A stretch of DNA of 64,000 nt, taken from an uncultured Porphyromonadaceae bacterium (GTDB lineage: Bacteria > Bacteroidota > Bacteroidia > Bacteroidales > Muribaculaceae). The notes under the pieces are model-generated. The model ran no database searches. It was given only the letters and a program-made list of their open reading frames with translations, and was not told the DNA's origin. This document shows, in pieces, positions 6,830 through 15,948 of the stretch; the stretch's first letter is position 1, and each line of letters starts with the position of its first letter. The stretch is from the NCBI GenBank assembly GCA_902491515.1, contig CABUIC010000011.1, positions 19,129-83,128 of the forward strand, written 5' to 3'. The position numbers and the translations under genes are program-made.

Positions 6830-8671
6830 ATGGCTAAGCATCGGAAATCGGAGGAGCTGAGGGAGAAGATTTCGTTTCTCCCGGATACCCCCGGCGTGTA
6901 TATGTACTTTGACGTCGAGGGGACGGTGATTTATGTCGGTAAGGCGAAGAATCTGAAGCGGCGGGTGTCGTCGTACTTCAACCGGACGCACGACTCCCTG
7001 CGGACGAATCTGCTGGTGCGGGCCATCGCGGACATGAAGTATATCGTTGTTCCGACGGAGCAGGACGCGCTGAATCTCGAGAACTCAATGATCAAGGAGT
7101 ACAAGCCGCGCTACAATGTGCTTCTGAAGGACGACAAGTCGTATCCGTGGATTGTGGTGACAAACGAGCTCTATCCGCGGGTTTTTCTTACGCGCCAGCA
7201 TGTGAAGGACGGTTCGAAATACTTCGGTCCGTACACGAACACTGGCGTGGCGCGGACGGTGCTGGACCTTATCGCGGAGCTTTATCCGATACGGACGTGC
7301 CGTCTGCCGATAACTCCTGAATATCTGCGGAAGGAGAAGGGGCGTCTCTGTCTGCAATACCACATCAAGCGCTGCAAGGGCTGCTGTACGGGCGCGATTT
7401 CGCCGGAGGAATACGGGGTGTACATCGACAGGGTGAGGCAGATACTCCGCGGGGAGACTCAGGAGCTGATGAACTATCTCCGGGAGGAGATGACGCGTCT
7501 GGCCGGGGAGCTGCGCTTCGAGGAGGCGCAGGAGCTGAAGGAGAGTTACAAGCTGCTGGAGAACTATTCGTCGAAGAGCGTTATCGTGAGCCAGACGATA
7601 GCCGACATCGATGTGTTCGGGATAGACGACGACGGTTCGGCGGACGTTTACGTGAACTATATGCACGTGCGTCGCGGGGCGGTGGTGCGGAGTGTGACTC
7701 TGCGCTACAAGCGGCGCCTCGACGAGACGCGGGCGGAGCTGCTGGCCTACGCGATGGACGAGGTACGGACGACGCTCGGCGTGAAGTACGACGAGGTTGT
7801 CGTGGCCGAGGCGCCGGAGGTTGAGATGCCGGAGGTGAGCTTCACTATTCCTCGGAGGGGGGACAAGGCGAAGCTGCTGGAGGTGTCGGAGCGGAACGCG
7901 CGTCAGGCGCGGGCGGACGACCTGAAGCACATGGAAAAGCACAATCCGGAGGAGCGGACGGAGCGCCTTCTGGAGCGGATGAAGGCGGACTTCCGGCTGA
8001 CGGAGCTTCCGCGGCACATCGAATGTTTCGACAACTCGAACATCCAGGGGACGAATCCCGTGGCGTCGTGCGTGGTGTTCAAGGACGGGCGTCCGTCGAA
8101 GAAGGACTACCGTCATTTCAACATCAAGACGGTTGTCGGGGCTAACGACTTCGCGTCGATGAAGGAGGTTCTGACGCGGCGCTATTCGCGGCTGATGACC
8201 GAGGGGGAGCCGTTGCCTCAGCTGATAGTGGTGGACGGCGGCAAGGGCCAGCTGTCGTCGGCAGTGGAGGCTCTCGAGGAGATGGGTCTGCGCGGGACGA
8301 TAGCGGTCGTGGGCATAGCCAAAAGACTCGAGGAAATCTACTTTCCGGGGGACTCGATACCGCTGTACATAGACAAGAATTCGGAGACGCTGAAGGTGGT
8401 CCAGCATTTGCGCGACGAGGCTCACCGCTTCGGCATCACCCACCACCGGAACCGCCGGAGCAAGGGTGCGATCAGCTCGCGGCTCGAGGAAATCGAGGGA
8501 ATAGGGGCGAAGACCTCGGAGGCACTGCTGACGCATTTCAAGAGTTTCAAACGGGTGTCGGAGGCGGGGCTTGACGAACTCGCGGAGGTGGTCGGTCCGT
8601 CGAAGGCATCGATAGTATACAACGCACTGCACATATCGGAAGAAGAAAATGAGACTGGTAATCCAACGTAG
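6830..8671 (+). CDS. uvrC: Excinuclease ABC subunit C
   Basis: A 613-residue nucleotide-excision repair nuclease that makes the 3' and 5' incisions around a UvrB-bound lesion. Its order is the N-terminal GIY-YIG nuclease ('TPGVYMYFDVEGTVIYVGKAKNL', about 22-44), Cys-rich segment, UVR motif (about 205-230), RNase-H-like 5' nuclease domain with 'FDNSNIQGTNPVASCVVF' and 'VVDGGKGQLS', and C-terminal helix-hairpin-helix ('IEGIGAKTSEALLTHF'). Length and motifs are normal. The upstream gap is filled with repeats. The 3' end overlaps dtd by 23 bases. Confidence 0.96.
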   Translation: MAKHRKSEELREKISFLPDTPGVYMYFDVEGTVIYVGKAKNLKRRVSSYFNRTHDSLRTNLLVRAIADMKYIVVPTEQDALNLENSMIKEYKPRYNVLLKDDKSYPWIVVTNELYPRVFLTRQHVKDGSKYFGPYTNTGVARTVLDLIAELYPIRTCRLPITPEYLRKEKGRLCLQYHIKRCKGCCTGAISPEEYGVYIDRVRQILRGETQELMNYLREEMTRLAGELRFEEAQELKESYKLLENYSSKSVIVSQTIADIDVFGIDDDGSADVYVNYMHVRRGAVVRSVTLRYKRRLDETRAELLAYAMDEVRTTLGVKYDEVVVAEAPEVEMPEVSFTIPRRGDKAKLLEVSERNARQARADDLKHMEKHNPEERTERLLERMKADFRLTELPRHIECFDNSNIQGTNPVASCVVFKDGRPSKKDYRHFNIKTVVGANDFASMKEVLTRRYSRLMTEGEPLPQLIVVDGGKGQLSSAVEALEEMGLRGTIAVVGIAKRLEEIYFPGDSIPLYIDKNSETLKVVQHLRDEAHRFGITHHRNRRSKGAISSRLEEIEGIGAKTSEALLTHFKSFKRVSEAGLDELAEVVGPSKASIVYNALHISEEENETGNPT

Positions 8672-9101
8672 CCTCGGGTCGCGCCTGACGGTCGGGGGCG
8701 AGCTTGTGAGCGAGGCCGGAGCGGGCCTTATGATACTTGTGGGAGTCGAGACGGGCGACAGCCGGGCCGACGCCGACTGGCTTGCGGAGAAGGCGCTCGG
8801 GCTGCGCATCTTCAACGACGCGGCCGGGGTGATGAACCGCTCGGTGCTCGAAGCGGGCGGGGAGGTTATGGCCGTCAGCCAGTTCACGCTCACGGCGTCG
8901 ACGCGCAAGGGGCGCCGCCCGAGCTATATCCGCGCGGCGGGTCCCGACGAGGCGAGGCCGCTGTACGAATATTTCTGCTCCCTTCTTGACCGGGCCCTTC
9001 CGCGGCCCTGCGCGAGGGGGATTTTCGGGGCGGATATGCAGATAGCCTTCACCAACGACGGCCCGGTGACTATCATCATCGATTCGCGCCTGCGGGAATA
9101 A
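8649..9101 (+). CDS. dtd: D-aminoacyl-tRNA deacylase
   Basis: A 150-residue homodimeric proofreading enzyme that removes D-amino acids mischarged on tRNA. The family signatures are present: 'SQFTLTASTRKGRRPSY' (SQFTL motif, about 78-94), 'GIFGADMQ' and the C-terminal 'NDGPVTIIIDS'. Its start lies inside uvrC, consistent with one transcript. The order mnmG-apt-uvrC-dtd is a recognised Bacteroidales arrangement. Confidence 0.93.
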   Translation: MRLVIQRSLGSRLTVGGELVSEAGAGLMILVGVETGDSRADADWLAEKALGLRIFNDAAGVMNRSVLEAGGEVMAVSQFTLTASTRKGRRPSYIRAAGPDEARPLYEYFCSLLDRALPRPCARGIFGADMQIAFTNDGPVTIIIDSRLRE

Positions 9102-9278
9102 GGGCGGAAAGAGCTGTTCTGTAATGATTTCGCTCTGATTTGAGGCTCTGAGAAGCGCGAATTTGCAAACGTCCGGACAGCAGGGGGCGAATTCGGCAGT
9201 CTCGGAGGGCTATCTCTGGCGCACATTGAGACAGTCTGGCTGAAATGGATGGACAAAAGCTGTAGTTTCAGCTTTTTA

Positions 9279-9310
9279 TTTGGCTGAGAAGAAGAAAATG
9301 TGTATATTTG
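9279..9310 (+). promoter_or_regulatory. Bacteroidetes-type promoter
   Basis: TTTG (9279-9282), exactly 20 bases, then TATATTTG (9303-9310). It lies 28 bases before the ATG at 9339 and overlaps an in-frame upstream ATG (9300), which decides the start of the following gene. Confidence 0.8.
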
Positions 9311-9338
9311 TCGGAAAAACCATAAATTACACATCTCT

Positions 9339-12300
9339 ATGACAAGCTTTTCACTCAAAAAACTGCGCTGTGGCGCTTCGGTGGCTGTTCTGACTGCCGG
9401 AATGCTATTTTCGGCGCAGGCCTCCGGGGAAGTACTCTTCTCGGAGAACTTCGACTACGCCGCGGGTAATCTCTACCCTCAGGGCGGCTGGCTGCAAGGG
9501 GCGCAACAGTACAGCCCCATAAAGGTAACGGACGTCAAACTCACTTACGCCGGTTTCGGTTCCGGGAAATCCGTCGAACTCAACCCCGGGGAAGAACTCT
9601 CGGCGCAGGACGTGTACCATGCCTGTGTGCCCCGCGATGCGTCGACGCAGGCTGTCACACCGATCACCGAGGGCGATATTTATGTGGCGTTCCTGATGAA
9701 CGCCAAAAGTGTGACTGCGCGCAACTATTTTTTCACGCTGCTCACCACCAACTTCAAGGGACTATTAGCCGACGGGGTGGCGGCAAGTGTCGGCGGATAT
9801 GTTACTGCGCTGCCATCCACGACAGAGGGAAAGTTCAAACTCGGATTTGACAAAAACTCATCCAATCCCGGAGCCGATTATCAGACGGCAGATCTCGACC
9901 TGAACAAGACCTATCTCGTGGTTCTGCATTATGGTATTGTCAAAGGCACGAACAACGACACATTCGAGGCGTGGATCAATCCGACGGCTGAAAAGCCGGC
10001 GGCGACGATTACCGCCCAGACGAGCAAGGCGGATATGTCGAAGGGCTTTGTCGGAGTGGGAATATTCCAGCAGGGGAGCCGCGCCTACGACATCCACGTC
10101 AGTGCGGTGCGCGTAGCCACGGCATGGAAGGACCTCTTCGACGGCCAGGGCGGCGGAGGCGGCGACGAGCCGGTCAAGGCTGCAATCAGCGCCACACTCG
10201 GAGGAGTGCCCGCAGAGTACTTCGCGCTCTATCAGTATCAGAAATACGACGCGACAGTGACCGTCAAGGCTACGGGCATCACCGAGGACATCAGCGTCAG
10301 CGGCTTCGGCGAAGCACTGAAGCCCGCAGTGACCACGATTCCGGCAGCGGAGGCCCTCTCGGAAGGAGGCTATACCCTGGGCGTAACTCTTGACGCCACG
10401 GGGGGCACGGAAATCAACGAGACCCTTGTGCTGACCTCGGGGGACACGCAGGGAACCGTGCCCGTGAAAGTAAGTGTGCAGCCGACGTCGACTATGATGA
10501 GTTTCCGCTTCGCGCCGAGCGTCCAGGAATATGAGACATACAGTTTCTCGGCAAACGCCTGGGTAACGTATGTGGACGCCTCGCAGAAGAAACTTTACCT
10601 CGAGGACGCTGTCGGTGGTGTAGTCGTGGACTATGCCTCGATGACCGGACTGGAGCAGGCCCCCTTCAAGGAGGGCGACAAAATCAAGAACCTCTATCTC
10701 ATGGCCGGGGAGCCGATGCTGAACATCCCTCAGTTCTATCTCTGCGGCTATTATGTACCGGAAGGGGTAAGCTACGGGAGTCTGGTGAGCGAGGGTTCGT
10801 TCAGATCACCCATGAGTACCACTCTGGACAATCTTATTACGAGCCCGGAGAATTATATCAACCGCCTTGTGAAGGTCGAGGACCTCTCCTTCGCCACAGC
10901 CGGACAAGCGCTGACCACGGACGGGGCGGATGTCACCTCGGGCGAAAGTACAGGGCTCGTCCGCGCCTTCGCCGGGAGCACGGCTGTGGGCGTGACGCTT
11001 CCCGAGACTGCCACAGTGACGGGCATCTCCACATCGATGGGCGCCGCCATCCTTTCCGTGCGCAAAGCGGAGGACATATCCGCTCCCGAAGCCGAGCCTT
11101 CGCTTGAATTCAGCACTACGGTGCTTGTCGACCCCGCGGAGTACTATCCGGTGAACGTCGAGACCCCCTTCGCCACACTCAAGGTGACGGCGACGAATAT
11201 GCCCAACGCCACGAGCCTGTGGGTCGGAGGCACGAACCGCGCGGCCTTTATCCTCGACACCGAAGAAATCCCCGCGGGCACGGGTGAATACACCGTCAAC
11301 ATCACCTTCAAACCCACAAGCACAGGCCGCAATTCGGCGATGCTGAACTTCGACGCCAACCCCACCGAGCTGTCGAAGACCACATCCATGGCTTGCCTGG
11401 CATACGACCCGGACAATCTGCCGACCTTCTCAGTCGACGCCGCGGGCCTGACAGAATTCCGTGCGGCTCCCGGGACGACGAAGGAGCAGACGCTGAGCAT
11501 CACCTCCGCGGGACTGCTCGACTACGGCAGCATCCGCGTCCTCGGCCAGAGCGGCGGGGCCTTCCGCATCGCTTCCACCACCTTCCTCAAGAACGGCACC
11601 ACGAACCTGAAGGTTACGTTCGCACCCACGGCCGAGGGGACGTACCAGGAGACCATCGAGTTCTCGACGCCGAAGGCCGAGACAGTCACCGTTCCGCTGC
11701 AGGGCATATGCTCGGGCGACGCGCCGATCGAGGACAAGCAGGGCGACGAACTCAGCTTCGATACCACGAACCCCCTGAAGAAGTATTCCACCGACTTCAC
11801 GGGCGCTGGCGACAACAACAAGCCTCTGAGCCTCGCGGGCTGGAAGAATGTGGCCGTCGACGGCACGCGTGCCTTCTGGAGCTACAGCTCCGAGGGCAAC
11901 ACGATGGCGAAAGTGACGGCCTACGACTCCAAGATGGCCGCTGACGCAGGGACTCCGGCGGAGATGCTGCTGATGTCTCCGGCGCTTGACTTCGCCGGAA
12001 GCGCGGCGCGACTGCTGAGCTTCCGCGTCAAGGGCGAGAACCTTACGGACGACATGACGGACGAGTTCTCCGTCCTGCTCATCGATCCGGAGAGCCCGGA
12101 GGACAATGGCCGTTACTTTGTGATGGATGGCATAGACATCCCCGCCACGGAAGACGCTTCGGGCGAATGGCGCGAGTTCATCGTCGACCTCGATGCCGTT
12201 CCGGTGCCCGACACCTTCTTCATCGGGTTCCACTATCTGTCGACGCGCGGGCGAAACACCACCGCAGTCTATTATGTCGACGATTTCTCGTGGGGCGACG

Positions 12301-12752
12301 AAACTATCCCCTTCATCCGCGTCGACAAACAGACGGCTGTCGCTCCCGGCACGACCAAGGTCGGGGAGACAAAGCTCATCGACACCTTCACAGTCACGGG
12401 CCTGAATCTCTCCGAGAAGATTGCTCTCGGCTTCGAGGGAGCGCACAAGGCCCACTTCGGACTCAGCCACACCGAACTGCCCGCCGAGGGCGGCGAATTC
12501 AGCGTGAACTACACACCTCAGGAAGAGGGTGAGCACGCCGTGTACGTGACACTCAAGAGCGCGGGCGCCCCCGACACCTATATCACCGTCGGAGGCACCT
12601 CGGAAGGCACCACGGGTATCGAAGGCGTTGAAGCCGAAGGCGCCGCTGAAACCATGTACTTCACCCTTCAGGGTGTCCGCGTCCACAGACCGGCCCCCGG
12701 GTCGCTCTATATCCGCGTGAGCGACGGCAAGGGTGCGAAGATACTCAAGTAA
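9339..12752 (+). CDS. Large secreted multidomain protein with C-terminal sorting-like tail
   Basis: About 1137 residues, exported by a signal peptide (hydrophobic 'VAVLTAGMLFSAQASG'). In order I see an N-terminal LamG-like/jelly-roll domain ('LFSENFDYAAGNLYPQGGW'), a Gly-rich linker, Ig/FN3-like segments, and an OB-like domain near 400-500. Next are two Ig-like modules of the HYDIN/choice-of-anchor D kind ('TVNITFKPTSTGRNSAMLNF') and a choice-of-anchor J-like domain ('KYSTDFTGAG ... YYVDDFSWGD', about 830-985). The C-terminus 'YFTLQGVRVHRPAPG..YIRV' fits the short tail shared by several secreted proteins here. No catalytic motif is recognised; a surface adhesin or glycan-binding role is a guess. 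Start set by the promoter at 9279-9310; a strong terminator follows. Confidence 0.8.
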   Translation: MTSFSLKKLRCGASVAVLTAGMLFSAQASGEVLFSENFDYAAGNLYPQGGWLQGAQQYSPIKVTDVKLTYAGFGSGKSVELNPGEELSAQDVYHACVPRDASTQAVTPITEGDIYVAFLMNAKSVTARNYFFTLLTTNFKGLLADGVAASVGGYVTALPSTTEGKFKLGFDKNSSNPGADYQTADLDLNKTYLVVLHYGIVKGTNNDTFEAWINPTAEKPAATITAQTSKADMSKGFVGVGIFQQGSRAYDIHVSAVRVATAWKDLFDGQGGGGGDEPVKAAISATLGGVPAEYFALYQYQKYDATVTVKATGITEDISVSGFGEALKPAVTTIPAAEALSEGGYTLGVTLDATGGTEINETLVLTSGDTQGTVPVKVSVQPTSTMMSFRFAPSVQEYETYSFSANAWVTYVDASQKKLYLEDAVGGVVVDYASMTGLEQAPFKEGDKIKNLYLMAGEPMLNIPQFYLCGYYVPEGVSYGSLVSEGSFRSPMSTTLDNLITSPENYINRLVKVEDLSFATAGQALTTDGADVTSGESTGLVRAFAGSTAVGVTLPETATVTGISTSMGAAILSVRKAEDISAPEAEPSLEFSTTVLVDPAEYYPVNVETPFATLKVTATNMPNATSLWVGGTNRAAFILDTEEIPAGTGEYTVNITFKPTSTGRNSAMLNFDANPTELSKTTSMACLAYDPDNLPTFSVDAAGLTEFRAAPGTTKEQTLSITSAGLLDYGSIRVLGQSGGAFRIASTTFLKNGTTNLKVTFAPTAEGTYQETIEFSTPKAETVTVPLQGICSGDAPIEDKQGDELSFDTTNPLKKYSTDFTGAGDNNKPLSLAGWKNVAVDGTRAFWSYSSEGNTMAKVTAYDSKMAADAGTPAEMLLMSPALDFAGSAARLLSFRVKGENLTDDMTDEFSVLLIDPESPEDNGRYFVMDGIDIPATEDASGEWREFIVDLDAVPVPDTFFIGFHYLSTRGRNTTAVYYVDDFSWGDETIPFIRVDKQTAVAPGTTKVGETKLIDTFTVTGLNLSEKIALGFEGAHKAHFGLSHTELPAEGGEFSVNYTPQEEGEHAVYVTLKSAGAPDTYITVGGTSEGTTGIEGVEAEGAAETMYFTLQGVRVHRPAPGSLYIRVSDGKGAKILK

Positions 12753-12779
12753 TACCAAAGGGTATTTCTCCGAAAGAGA

Positions 12780-12818
12780 GCCGCCGTCCGGACCCCAGCC
12801 GGACAGGCGGCTTTTTTT
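12780..12818 (+). terminator. Rho-independent terminator
   Basis: GCCGCCGTCCGG - ACCCCAG - CCGGACAGGCGGC hairpin (12780-12811) followed by seven T. It separates the secreted protein gene from dnaX. Confidence 0.88.
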
Positions 12819-12819
12819 C

Positions 12820-12850
12820 TTGGGAGTGTGGCGGAAAATTCGTAACTTTG
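12820..12850 (+). promoter_or_regulatory. Promoter of dnaX
   Basis: TTG (12820-12822), 20 bases, TAACTTTG (12843-12850). It starts immediately after the upstream terminator's T-run and rules out in-frame start codons upstream of 12851. Confidence 0.75.
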
Positions 12851-12897
12851 CGAAAAGCTGCCGCGCCCCGGACGGCGCGGCGACAATACATTCAGAT

Positions 12898-14685
12898 ATG
12901 GAACAATATGTAGTCTCGGCGCGAAAATACCGACCGACGACATTTTCGTCGGTCATCGGCCAGCAGGCGCTCACGGAGACGCTGAAGAACGCGATAGCGC
13001 GGCGGAAGCTTGCGCACGCGTATCTCTTCTGCGGCTCACGCGGCGTGGGCAAGACATCGTGCGCGAGAATTTTTGCCAAGACCATCAACTGCGAGCATCC
13101 GACGGCTGAGGGCGAGGCCTGTAACGAGTGCGACTCGTGCCGACAGTTCAACGAGAACCGCTCGCTGAACATTCTTGAACTCGACGCGGCGTCGAACAAC
13201 AGCGTGGACGACATCCGCGACCTTATCGAACAGGTGATGGTTCCGCCGTCGCAGGGACGGTACAGGGTGTTCATCATCGACGAGGTGCACATGCTGTCGT
13301 CGCAGGCGTTCAACGCCTTCCTGAAGACACTGGAGGAGCCGCCGTCCCACGCCATCTTCATCCTTGCCACGACGGAGAAGCACAAGATTATCCCGACGAT
13401 ACTCTCGCGGTGTCAGATCTATGACTTCAACCGCATCACGATAGCGGACATGGTGAAGCACCTTCAGGACGTCGCGGAGAAGGAGGGCGCCACGGCTGAA
13501 CCGGCGGCGCTGAACATCATCGCGCACAAGGCTGACGGGGCTATGCGCGACGCGCTGTCGATATTCGACCAGGTGCTTGCGTCGAGCCGCGGGAACATCA
13601 CCTACGCGTCGACGATAGAGAACCTGAACGTGCTCGACAGCGCGTACTACGAGCGCCTTGTCGATGCCTTCCGTGCGAAGGACGTCGCGAAGGCCCTTCT
13701 GATATACAAGGAGGTCAGGGACAAGGGCTTCGACTCGCAGTTCTTCATCAACGGTCTGGCGCAGTATTTCCGGGACCTGATGGTGGCGAGCGACCCGTCG
13801 ACGATAGTCCTGCTCGATGCGGCGGACGACGTGCGTGCGGCCATGGCCGAGCGTGCGAAGCAGCTGACGCCGACCTACCTCTACAAGGCGATGGATATCT
13901 GCAACGACGCGGACTTCAACTACCGGGCGTCGTCGAACAAGCAACTGCTCATAGAACTGGCACTGATCAGACTGTGCCAACGATTGAGCCCCTCGACCAA
14001 GCGTAGCGGACACGTCGAGGGGCCTCTCAGGGCCTTGGCACCTGCCGCCGCGACGACGCAAGCCGCCGCGGGAGGACAGACCAAGGCGTCCGCGCCCTCA
14101 GCCGTTGGCGCCACAGCCACCGGCGACACACTGCCGCCGCCCACGCGGCATCATATCCAGACTTCCGGAGTGGTCATCACCCCGCCGCCGGCGCGGCGCC
14201 CCGGGGGTACTCCTTATCCTCAGGCCTCTGCGGCGACCTACGCCGCAGAGCCGGTTCAGGCTCAGACTCACGCACCGGTGACGATACGGGCCGAAAAGCC
14301 CGCGGAGGCGTCGGTAACGGCCACGACAGCTTACACGGACGAGGCCTTCCGCGAGGCGTGGGCGAGCTTCATCGCCACCCACGAGACGGAGCACATCCTC
14401 ATCAACACCATGCGCGCGGCAAGCCTCCGGAGGGAGGCCGACGAGGTGTGGCATGTGGGCGTCGAGGGCGACCTCGGTGTGCGCCAGATGCAGGAGTCGA
14501 TGGCGGAGCTGCTGAAGCACCTGCGGGGGCGGCTCGCCAACGACAGGGTGACGCTCGAAGTGTCGGCCACGTCCGGGGAATCGACGCCCGGGCTCTGGAC
14601 GGACAGCCAGGTGCTCCGGCACTGGATCGACACGAAGCCTGAAGTGCGGGCGTTCATCGAGAAATACAAGCTCAGGCAGATATAG
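12898..14685 (+). CDS. dnaX: DNA polymerase III subunit gamma/tau
   Basis: A 595-residue clamp-loader ATPase that loads the sliding clamp and organises the replisome. It shows Walker A 'GSRGVGKTSCARIFAKTINC', the zinc knuckle 'CNECDSC', Walker B 'VFIIDEVHML', sensor 1 'ILATTEKHK' and the arginine-finger motif 'LSRC'. Domain III follows, then an Ala/Pro/Thr-rich linker (about 370-480) and a C-terminal domain. No slippery A-run is evident, so separate gamma and tau products are not indicated. The ATG at 12898 is chosen because the longer frame would start inside the previous gene, upstream of the promoter. Confidence 0.95.
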   Translation: MEQYVVSARKYRPTTFSSVIGQQALTETLKNAIARRKLAHAYLFCGSRGVGKTSCARIFAKTINCEHPTAEGEACNECDSCRQFNENRSLNILELDAASNNSVDDIRDLIEQVMVPPSQGRYRVFIIDEVHMLSSQAFNAFLKTLEEPPSHAIFILATTEKHKIIPTILSRCQIYDFNRITIADMVKHLQDVAEKEGATAEPAALNIIAHKADGAMRDALSIFDQVLASSRGNITYASTIENLNVLDSAYYERLVDAFRAKDVAKALLIYKEVRDKGFDSQFFINGLAQYFRDLMVASDPSTIVLLDAADDVRAAMAERAKQLTPTYLYKAMDICNDADFNYRASSNKQLLIELALIRLCQRLSPSTKRSGHVEGPLRALAPAAATTQAAAGGQTKASAPSAVGATATGDTLPPPTRHHIQTSGVVITPPPARRPGGTPYPQASAATYAAEPVQAQTHAPVTIRAEKPAEASVTATTAYTDEAFREAWASFIATHETEHILINTMRAASLRREADEVWHVGVEGDLGVRQMQESMAELLKHLRGRLANDRVTLEVSATSGESTPGLWTDSQVLRHWIDTKPEVRAFIEKYKLRQI

Positions 14686-14717
14686 CTTTCGGCACAGGGT
14701 TTGCTGTAAGAGACATT

Positions 14718-15854
14718 ATGGAAAAGAAATATTCGGGATTGTTCGGGAAGAAGCCCGGAAGGATAGTAGTTAAGGTCGGCAGCAATGTGCTGACGCGGGC
14801 CGACGGGTCTCTGGACGTGACGAGGATGAGCGCGATAGTCGACCAGCTCGCGGCTCTGCGGGCCGGGGGGATTGAAATCATCCTGATATCGTCGGGCGCG
14901 GTAGCCAGCGGGCGCGGAGAGTTCCGGCGCCACGGCATTCCGACGGGTGAGCTCGACGAAGTCTCGTCGCGCCAGCTGTTCAGCGCGGTGGGGCAGGCGA
15001 AGCTCATCAACCGCTATTATGAATTTTTCCGGGACCACTCGATAATCTGCGGACAGGTGCTCGCGACGAAGGAAAACCTGGCGACGCGGCGCCACTATCT
15101 GAACCAGAAGCACTGCATGGGCGTGATGCTGAAAGCCGGAATCATCCCTGTTGTCAACGAGAACGACACCGTGTCGGTGACGGAGCTGATGTTCACGGAC
15201 AACGACGAGCTGTCGGGCCTCGTAGCGTCGATGATGGACGCCGACGCGCTGATAATCCTGAGCAACATCGACGGGATCTACACGACGGACCCGTCGGAGC
15301 CGGGCGCGGAGCTGATAGGCCGCGTGCGGACCACCGACAGGCTTGACTCCTGCATAGGGAAGACGCGCTCAAGCCTCGGGCGCGGGGGAATGTCGACGAA
15401 ATACCGCGTAGCGTCCCGTCTTGCGGCCGAGGGGATAGCGGTGGTTATAGCCAACGGCAAGCGCGAGGGCATACTGACGGGCCTTCTCTCGCCGGCGGGT
15501 GCGCAGCTTCCGCCGTGTACGCTCTTCGAGCCTGCGTCCGGAGAGCCCTCGAGCCTGAAGCGGTGGATAGCACACGGCGAGAGTTTCGCCAAGGGGACCG
15601 TGCACGTCAATGAAGGCGCCGCAGAGGCCCTGCTTCGCGGCGGAGCGAGCCTGCTGCCGGTGGGCGTCACGGCCATCGAGGGCGAATTCGAGAACGGCGA
15701 CATCGTCACGGTCACGGGCCCGGAAGGCACAGTCATCGGCTGCGGCCGCGCGGGGCTTGGCTCCGATGCCGCGCGGCGAGCGCTCGGACGCAAGGGAGCG
15801 GGCCAGCCGCTGGTCCACGCAGACTATCTCTATGTGTACACCCGCGCGGAATGA
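14718..15854 (+). CDS. proB: Glutamate 5-kinase
   Basis: A 378-residue enzyme phosphorylating glutamate, the first and feedback-regulated step of proline synthesis. It has an amino-acid kinase fold start 'RIVVKVGSNVLTR', 'LISSGAVASGRGEF', 'NENDTVS' and 'FTDNDELSGLVASMMDADALIILSNIDG'. A C-terminal PUA domain follows (about 280-375, 'GTVHVNEGAAEALL...'). The length matches the PUA-containing form. It lies 32 bases after dnaX and 94 bases before proA. Confidence 0.95.
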   Translation: MEKKYSGLFGKKPGRIVVKVGSNVLTRADGSLDVTRMSAIVDQLAALRAGGIEIILISSGAVASGRGEFRRHGIPTGELDEVSSRQLFSAVGQAKLINRYYEFFRDHSIICGQVLATKENLATRRHYLNQKHCMGVMLKAGIIPVVNENDTVSVTELMFTDNDELSGLVASMMDADALIILSNIDGIYTTDPSEPGAELIGRVRTTDRLDSCIGKTRSSLGRGGMSTKYRVASRLAAEGIAVVIANGKREGILTGLLSPAGAQLPPCTLFEPASGEPSSLKRWIAHGESFAKGTVHVNEGAAEALLRGGASLLPVGVTAIEGEFENGDIVTVTGPEGTVIGCGRAGLGSDAARRALGRKGAGQPLVHADYLYVYTRAE

Positions 15855-15898
15855 ACCGCCTGGGGGATGTATACGTTATATATTATATTCTTTCCAAA

Positions 15899-15906
15899 TA
15901 GGTTTG
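15899..15906 (+). promoter_or_regulatory. Possible -7 element upstream of proA
   Basis: TAGGTTTG matches TAnnTTTG and lies 42 bases before the proA ATG in an AT-rich proB-proA gap. No TTTG at the expected -33 position, so it is weak. Confidence 0.35.
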
Positions 15907-15948
15907 CATCAAGTATATTCTTAGACAATCAAAAAACGTATCAAAACT

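Noticed and set aside
7085..8908. Long minus-strand open frame (about 600 codons) opposite uvrC and dtd
   Set aside because: It lies entirely antisense to well-recognised genes, has low-complexity Arg/Leu/His composition and no family motif; long antisense frames are expected at this GC content.
11430..13385. Minus-strand frame of about 650 codons across the end of the secreted protein gene and start of dnaX
   Set aside because: It crosses a strong terminator and promoter on the plus strand and has no recognisable domain; a GC-driven shadow.
12898..14685. Programmed frameshift in dnaX to make gamma
   Set aside because: No A6-AG-type slippery run with a following stem is visible near the domain III-IV boundary.
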